Shown in pieces: positions 57,524-64,000 of a stretch of DNA of 64,000 nt. Below the pieces are notes generated by a model. That model did not search any database. It saw nothing but the letters and a program-made list of their open reading frames with translations, and was not told the DNA's origin. A program made the translations under genes and the position numbers. Where the stretch lies: the NCBI GenBank assembly GCA_045595395.1, contig JAZOAH010000028.1, positions 186,001-250,000 of the forward strand. The letters are read 5' to 3'. Numbering within the stretch: the stretch's first letter is position 1; each line of letters opens with the position of its first letter. This DNA comes from CAKSHC01 sp045595395 (lineage in GTDB: Bacteria > Bacillota > Clostridia > Oscillospirales > UMGS1783).

Positions 57524-58641
57524 TGTTACCGATGCATTTTGATCTCTCGGCCGTCTGGCGCTGCGTCAGCGGCGAGGGCTGTGTCGCCCGTTCGGGTGAT
57601 CTGCTCAAGGGATTTGGCTCGAAATATCTGATCGTCACCGGTAAGGCGGGCGCCAAGAAGAGCGGTGCACTCGACGATTTCCTCAAGGTCTTTGCCGAGC
57701 AGAAAATCGAATACCGCATCTTTGACGGCATCCCGCAAAATCCCCACGTTGACGACTGCGTCAAGGCAGTCCAATCCTGCGATATCATACCCGATGCAGT
57801 CCTCGGCATCGGTGGTGGCTCGGCCATGGACGCTGCCAAAACGGTGGCTGTCATTCTGGCCAACCCCACCATCAAGCCGGAGGATCTCTACGCCGGAAAC
57901 TTCCCAAAGCCTCTGCCTATCCTGACCTGCGACACCACCGCCGGCACCGGCAGCGGTGTCACCCGCTACTCGGTCATGGAAACAGGACACGGAGAAAGCA
58001 TCAAAAAAGCCGGCTACGGCCACCCTTCTATCATGCCGTCGGTCAATTTTTGCGATCCTACGTATCTGCGAGCCCTGCCGATCCCGGTAGCGCAGTCCAC
58101 CACCATTGACATCATGGCCCACTGTATCGAGGCCTATTTCCATAAAAAGACCGGCGTTCTCCCCCGCACCTACGCCGCCGCCGGCCTGGAACTGCTCAAG
58201 GATAGCTTTGCCCGCCTGATTCAAGGCCAATGCGACGATGCCGATCGGGAAAAGATCCTCTATGCCTCCCAACTCGGCGGCATGGCCATTGAACTGACCG
58301 GCACCTGCATGGGTCATTCTCAAAGCTACGGCATCACGGTGCAACTGGATATCCCGCACGGTTTTGCCTGCGGCTATACCCTCGGCGATTTTCTGCGTCT
58401 GCAGGCCACCGGCTATCCCGATGAGGTGTCTTCGCTGCTGGCCCGTCTGGGCTTTGCCGATATTGACACCTTTGAGAAGACTGTTTATTCGGTGCTGCCG
58501 CCCCTGCCGCTGACGGCTAAGCAGATCGACTCGCTCGCCGCCGTCGGCGAGAAAAGCGGCCACATCTTCAATTCGGCCGTCCCCGGCACGCCGGAGTTAT
58601 CCCGCATCTTTTATCAAAACCTGGCCAAACGCTTTGCATAA
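57520..58641 (+). CDS. Iron-containing alcohol dehydrogenase family protein
   Basis: The 373-residue protein has GIGGGSAMDAAKTVAV (the NAD-binding glycine motif, near residue 107), TAGTGSGVTRYSVM near 146, and metal ligands DIMAHCIEAYF (Asp and His, near 196) plus GTCMGHSQSYG and DIPHGFACG near 267 and 283. It reduces aldehydes or ketones with NAD(P)H; the substrate is not clear, and some relatives are butanol or lactaldehyde reductases. It overlaps upp by 4 bases and ends in a terminator. Confidence 0.92.
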   Translation: MMLPMHFDLSAVWRCVSGEGCVARSGDLLKGFGSKYLIVTGKAGAKKSGALDDFLKVFAEQKIEYRIFDGIPQNPHVDDCVKAVQSCDIIPDAVLGIGGGSAMDAAKTVAVILANPTIKPEDLYAGNFPKPLPILTCDTTAGTGSGVTRYSVMETGHGESIKKAGYGHPSIMPSVNFCDPTYLRALPIPVAQSTTIDIMAHCIEAYFHKKTGVLPRTYAAAGLELLKDSFARLIQGQCDDADREKILYASQLGGMAIELTGTCMGHSQSYGITVQLDIPHGFACGYTLGDFLRLQATGYPDEVSSLLARLGFADIDTFEKTVYSVLPPLPLTAKQIDSLAAVGEKSGHIFNSAVPGTPELSRIFYQNLAKRFA

Positions 58642-58642
58642 A

Positions 58643-58673
58643 AAATAAGCCGTCTTTCGACGGCTTATTTTTA
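58643..58673 (+). terminator. Bidirectional terminator after the alcohol dehydrogenase
   Basis: AAATAAGCCGTC pairs with GACGGCTTATTT around TTTC, with A and T runs on the flanks. It also ends the convergent ymdB. Confidence 0.9.
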
Positions 58674-59435
58674 TTGCTCGGATAGGGGGGTCATGCTCAG
58701 GCATTTGCCTGTTTTTTCGTCGGCCTCGATCACAACGCCGCACAGTGCACTCTCCCCTTCGGCCAATTCAAAGGGAATGGGAAGCTTGGTCAAAAAGCGG
58801 TCGATAACGATCTCCTTTTTGGCACCCAGCACCGAATCGACCACGCCGGTCATGCCGGCATCGGTCATATACCCGGTACCGCCGGGCAGGATCTGAGCGT
58901 CATTGGTCTGCACATGGGTGTGGGTGCCGACCAGGGCGGTGATCCGACCGTCGGCATAAAAGCCAAGGGCACGCTTTTCGCTGGTGGCCTCGGCATGAAA
59001 GTCGACCAATGTGATACGTCCCGCACCGTCCAGCAGACGGTCGAGCACCGTGAAAGGATTTTCAAGGGCATCCATAAAGGCGTTGCCCTGGAGATTGATA
59101 ACGGTAACGGTATAGGCACCGCAGTCGATATCGACACGGCCGTGGCCGGGTGCGCTGTTTGGATAGTTGGCCGGGCGCAGGATGCGATCCTGCTCGTCAA
59201 GGAGAGGATGCATCTGCTTTTTGCCGAAGATATGATTGCCGCCGGTGAGAACATCGGCGCCGGCATCCAGCAACCCTTGGGCGGCGGCAGGCATGACGCC
59301 GTTGGTGGCGGTAGCGTTTTCGCAGTTGATAACGGTCAGATCGACTCCGTATTGGCGCTTGATACGAGGCAAAAGCCGAGCCACACAGTCGCAGCCGGGA
59401 TTGCCCACGACATCACCGATAAATAAGATCTTCAT
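58671..59435 (-). CDS. ymdB: YmdB family metallophosphoesterase (TIGR00282)
   Basis: The 254-residue protein has the family metal motifs: FIGDVVGNPG (residues 4-13), INCENATATNGV near 37, TGGNHIFGKKQM near 65, DFHAEATSEKRA near 148 and GTHTHVQTND near 172. YmdB hydrolyses 2',3'-cAMP and affects gene expression and biofilm or sporulation decisions in Bacillus. It lies 3 bases downstream of secA and has RBS AAGGAG. It likely shares the secA transcript. Confidence 0.94.
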   Translation of the reverse strand: MKILFIGDVVGNPGCDCVARLLPRIKRQYGVDLTVINCENATATNGVMPAAAQGLLDAGADVLTGGNHIFGKKQMHPLLDEQDRILRPANYPNSAPGHGRVDIDCGAYTVTVINLQGNAFMDALENPFTVLDRLLDGAGRITLVDFHAEATSEKRALGFYADGRITALVGTHTHVQTNDAQILPGGTGYMTDAGMTGVVDSVLGAKKEIVIDRFLTKLPIPFELAEGESALCGVVIEADEKTGKCLSMTPLSEQ

Positions 59436-59438
59436 TCC

Positions 59439-62150
<2,712 letters not shown>

Positions 62151-62177
62151 AATGGTCTCCTTAAACGTAGTCATTTT

Positions 62178-62206
62178 ATTATACAACTTTTTTGAGGCAG
62201 ATTCAA
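62178..62206 (-). promoter_or_regulatory. sigma-A promoter of secA
   Basis: On the minus strand TTGAAT (62206-62201), 17-bp spacer, TATAAT (62183-62178). Confidence 0.85.
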
Positions 62207-62216
62207 TCCTAATTTA

Positions 62217-62245
62217 TTGACATCCACCGACACATATCATAAAAT
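62217..62245 (+). promoter_or_regulatory. sigma-A promoter of the trmL operon
   Basis: TTGACA at 62217-62222 and TAAAAT at 62240-62245 with a 17-bp spacer, divergent from the secA promoter 11 bases away. Confidence 0.78.
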
Positions 62246-62272
62246 AATTATAATATGCTTTAGGAGAAATGT

Positions 62273-62758
62273 ATGTTTCATATCGTTTTAGTCGAACCCG
62301 AAATTCCGCAAAATACCGGCAACATCGCCCGCACCTGCGCCTGTACCGGCTCGGTGCTGCATCTGGTGCGCCCGCTCGGCTTTGCCATTGACGACCGCAA
62401 GCTCAAGCGTGCCGGCCTCGATTATTGGCATGCGCTGGACATCCGCTATTATGATTCCTTGGCCGATTTTCTGGAGCAGCACAAGGACGATGAGCTGTTT
62501 TTCATGACCACCAAGGGCAAGCATATCCACAGCGATATTGCCTACCCCGACAATGCCTACCTTGTCTTCGGCAAGGAAACGGCGGGCCTGCCCGAGGATC
62601 TGCTGGCCCAGTACCCCGAGCGCTGCTGCCGCATCCCGATGGGCGGCGATCTGCGTTCGCTGAATTTGTCCAACTCGGCCGCCATCGTCGTCTACGAAGC
62701 CCTGCGCCAGCATGGCTATCCCAATCTGAAAACGGAGGGAAAACTGCTCTGTGAGTAA
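62273..62758 (+). CDS. trmL: tRNA (cytidine(34)-2'-O)-methyltransferase TrmL
   Basis: The 161-residue SPOUT methyltransferase has NIARTCACTGSVLHLV near residue 18, LVFGKETAGLP near 100 and the C-terminal RIPMGGDLRSLNLSNSAAIVVYEALRQ, which form the trefoil-knot SAM site. It methylates the wobble base of tRNA-Leu. RBS AGGAG precedes the ATG. It overlaps rsmA by 8 bases. Confidence 0.95.
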   Translation: MFHIVLVEPEIPQNTGNIARTCACTGSVLHLVRPLGFAIDDRKLKRAGLDYWHALDIRYYDSLADFLEQHKDDELFFMTTKGKHIHSDIAYPDNAYLVFGKETAGLPEDLLAQYPERCCRIPMGGDLRSLNLSNSAAIVVYEALRQHGYPNLKTEGKLLCE

Positions 62759-63599
62759 CCGTTTGTGCGATCCGACCGTCATTCGCTCGATCATGAAGCG
62801 ATACGGGTTTTCCTTTGATAAATCCTTGGGACAGAATTTCCTGATCGACGATGCCGTTCCGGCCGCCATTGCCGAGAGTGCCGGACTGAATGAGAACACC
62901 TGCGTGCTCGAGATCGGCCCGGGTATCGGCACGCTGACCTATGAACTGTGCCGCCGTGCCAAAAAAGTGCTGGCCATCGAGTTGGACAAGCGTTTAGCGC
63001 CCGTACTGGCCGAAACGATGGGCGAATTTGACAACTTTGTCCTGCATCTGGGGGATGCCATCAAGGTCGATCTGGCCGCTTTATGTCAAGAGCATTTCAG
63101 TGATGCGCCCTTTGTCGTCTGCGCCAACCTCCCTTATTATATTACCACCCCCATCATCATGCACCTGCTCGAATCGGGCCTTCCCGCCAAACAGATCACT
63201 GTTATGATCCAGCGGGAGGTGGCCGCCCGCTTTGATGCTGCGCCCGGCAGCCCCGACTACGGCGCTGTCACCGTTTCGGCCGACTATTACGCCAGAACCG
63301 AGCGGCATTTCGATGTCCCGCCCGAAGCCTTTATGCCGGCGCCCAAAGTCACCAGCACCGTCATCTCCTTCTCCCCTATTGACCCGCCGGTACAGCCGGC
63401 CGACCGTGACAAGATGTTCCGGGTCATCAAGGCCGCCTTTGCCCAGCGCAGAAAAACCCTCTGCAACACCCTATCCAACACCATGGGCCTGCCCAAGACA
63501 CAGGTCGCCGCCATCATTGAAGACTGCGGATTTGATCCAAATGTGCGAGGAGAACGGCTTTCACTTGCAGATTTTGCGCAAATTTCCGATAAAATGTGA
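62751..63599 (+). CDS. rsmA: 16S rRNA dimethyladenosine transferase RsmA/KsgA
   Basis: The 282-residue protein has the KsgA signature FDKSLGQNFLIDDAV near residue 22, the SAM motif VLEIGPGIGTLTYELC near 50 and the catalytic NLPYYITTPIIMHLLES near 126, plus MIQREVAARFDAAPGSPDYG near 155. It dimethylates two adenosines near the 3' end of 16S rRNA; loss gives kasugamycin resistance. The start is GTG at 62751, about 11 bases from GGAGGG, and lies inside trmL. Confidence 0.95.
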   Translation: MSNRLCDPTVIRSIMKRYGFSFDKSLGQNFLIDDAVPAAIAESAGLNENTCVLEIGPGIGTLTYELCRRAKKVLAIELDKRLAPVLAETMGEFDNFVLHLGDAIKVDLAALCQEHFSDAPFVVCANLPYYITTPIIMHLLESGLPAKQITVMIQREVAARFDAAPGSPDYGAVTVSADYYARTERHFDVPPEAFMPAPKVTSTVISFSPIDPPVQPADRDKMFRVIKAAFAQRRKTLCNTLSNTMGLPKTQVAAIIEDCGFDPNVRGERLSLADFAQISDKM

Positions 63600-63637
63600 A
63601 TTTTTAGAAAAGAAAATGAATTTTTTAAGGAAATTAC

Positions 63638-63666
63638 TTGCAAAGCGGAATAGAATGTACTATACT
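63638..63666 (+). promoter_or_regulatory. sigma-A promoter of the PEP carboxykinase gene
   Basis: TTGCAA at 63638-63643 and TATACT at 63661-63666 with a 17-bp spacer. Confidence 0.82.
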
Positions 63667-63708
63667 ACCATCAGTGCGAAAAATGAAACTATATTTGGAG
63701 GATCTATC

Positions 63709-64000
63709 ATGACGACCAATCAGAAAGTTCTTACCTGGCTTGATGAGATGACCAAGATGTGCCGCCCCGATCAGGTGGTATGGATCGACGGCTCGCAGGA
63801 GCAGCTCGATGCGCTGCGTAACGAGGCTTGCTCGACCGGCGAGATCATCAAGCTCAATGAAGATAAATATCCCGGTTGCTATCTGCACCGCACCGCCGTC
63901 AACGACGTGGCCCGTGTAGAAAACCGCACCTTCATCTGCACCGCTAAGGAAAGCGACTGCGGCCCCACCAACAACTGGATGGAGCCAGCCAAGGCCTATG
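63709..64000 (+). CDS. pckG: Phosphoenolpyruvate carboxykinase (GTP), 5' part
   Basis: The first 97 residues are present and the gene runs off the window. The stretch includes DQVVWIDGSQEQLDAL, LNEDKYPGCYLHRTAVNDVARVENR and TAKESDCGPTNNWMEP, which match the N-terminus of GTP-type PEP carboxykinase. It interconverts oxaloacetate and PEP, either for gluconeogenesis or, in anaerobes, for CO2 fixation towards succinate. ATG 63709 has GGAGG 7 bases upstream and its own promoter. Confidence 0.92.
   Translation, partial: MTTNQKVLTWLDEMTKMCRPDQVVWIDGSQEQLDALRNEACSTGEIIKLNEDKYPGCYLHRTAVNDVARVENRTFICTAKESDCGPTNNWMEPAKAY

Overview
This window looks like chromosome from a GC-rich, low-diversity-of-mobile-DNA member of the Clostridia, most likely Oscillospirales/Ruminococcaceae. 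This is inferred from gene content: a BofA-like sporulation protein, LCP and FemX-type Gram-positive wall enzymes, AddAB rather than RecBCD, a YhaN/YhaO pair, Asp23/Gls24 next to FakA, GTP-type PEP carboxykinase, and clean sigma-A promoters (TTGACA-like, 17 bp spacer, TATAAT-like). No rRNA, phage, insertion sequence or CRISPR array was found.

Layout. 1-1363: end of an ABC importer (permease, ATPase). 1399-2564: BofA-like protein, DUF4830 protein, cold-shock protein with a terminator-like leader. 2614-12400: mostly minus strand, with a GDSL-type protein lacking its catalytic serine, MntP, a YwaF-like membrane protein, a Na/Ca exchanger, a GH13 branching enzyme, a 2-hydroxyacid dehydrogenase, a ZIP transporter, an M20 peptidase and a two-gene DUF5058 membrane system. 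12549-18911: zinc-ribbon protein, tRNA-Arg and two tandem class A penicillin-binding proteins. 18955-24350: a minus-strand operon-like run (PHP phosphatase, Lrp regulator, aminotransferase, IspE, YchF, acyltransferase). 24477-28319: NAD synthetase, ACT/DUF711 pair, VanZ. 28333-32181: YhaN/YhaO-like DNA repair pair and YfiH-like laccase-domain protein. 32406-38436: EF-G paralogue, Gls24, FakA, nitroreductase, FemX. 38477-41718: LemA, a 29-residue membrane peptide, and a ZnuABC-type metal importer behind a 7-1-7 palindrome. 41735-44061: zinc-ribbon protein, LCP ligase, small lipoprotein. 44235-47301: a vitamin B6 locus (degenerate MocR regulator divergent from pyridoxal kinase, ECF S component, radical SAM protein). 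47353-48175: two convergent tRNA genes separated by about 650 bp full of tRNA-end fragments and small hairpins. 48242-55202: AddAB. 55301-58641: TsaE, TsaB, RpiB, Upp, Fe-ADH. 58671-62150: YmdB and SecA. 62273-64000: TrmL, RsmA and the start of PEP carboxykinase.

Most genes are housekeeping. The unusual signals are local: an ispE gene with no ATG/GTG/TTG start available, a PdxR-like regulator that has lost its PLP lysine and C-terminal domain beside a B6 kinase, an NAD synthetase with a degraded glutaminase domain, an AddB without Walker A, a serine-less GDSL protein, the csp leader terminator, the metal-operon palindrome, and the tRNA-fragment region. I found no clear large undescribed system. 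The best candidates for under-described biology are the B6 locus with its radical SAM protein and the DUF5058/membrane-partner/M20 peptidase cluster.
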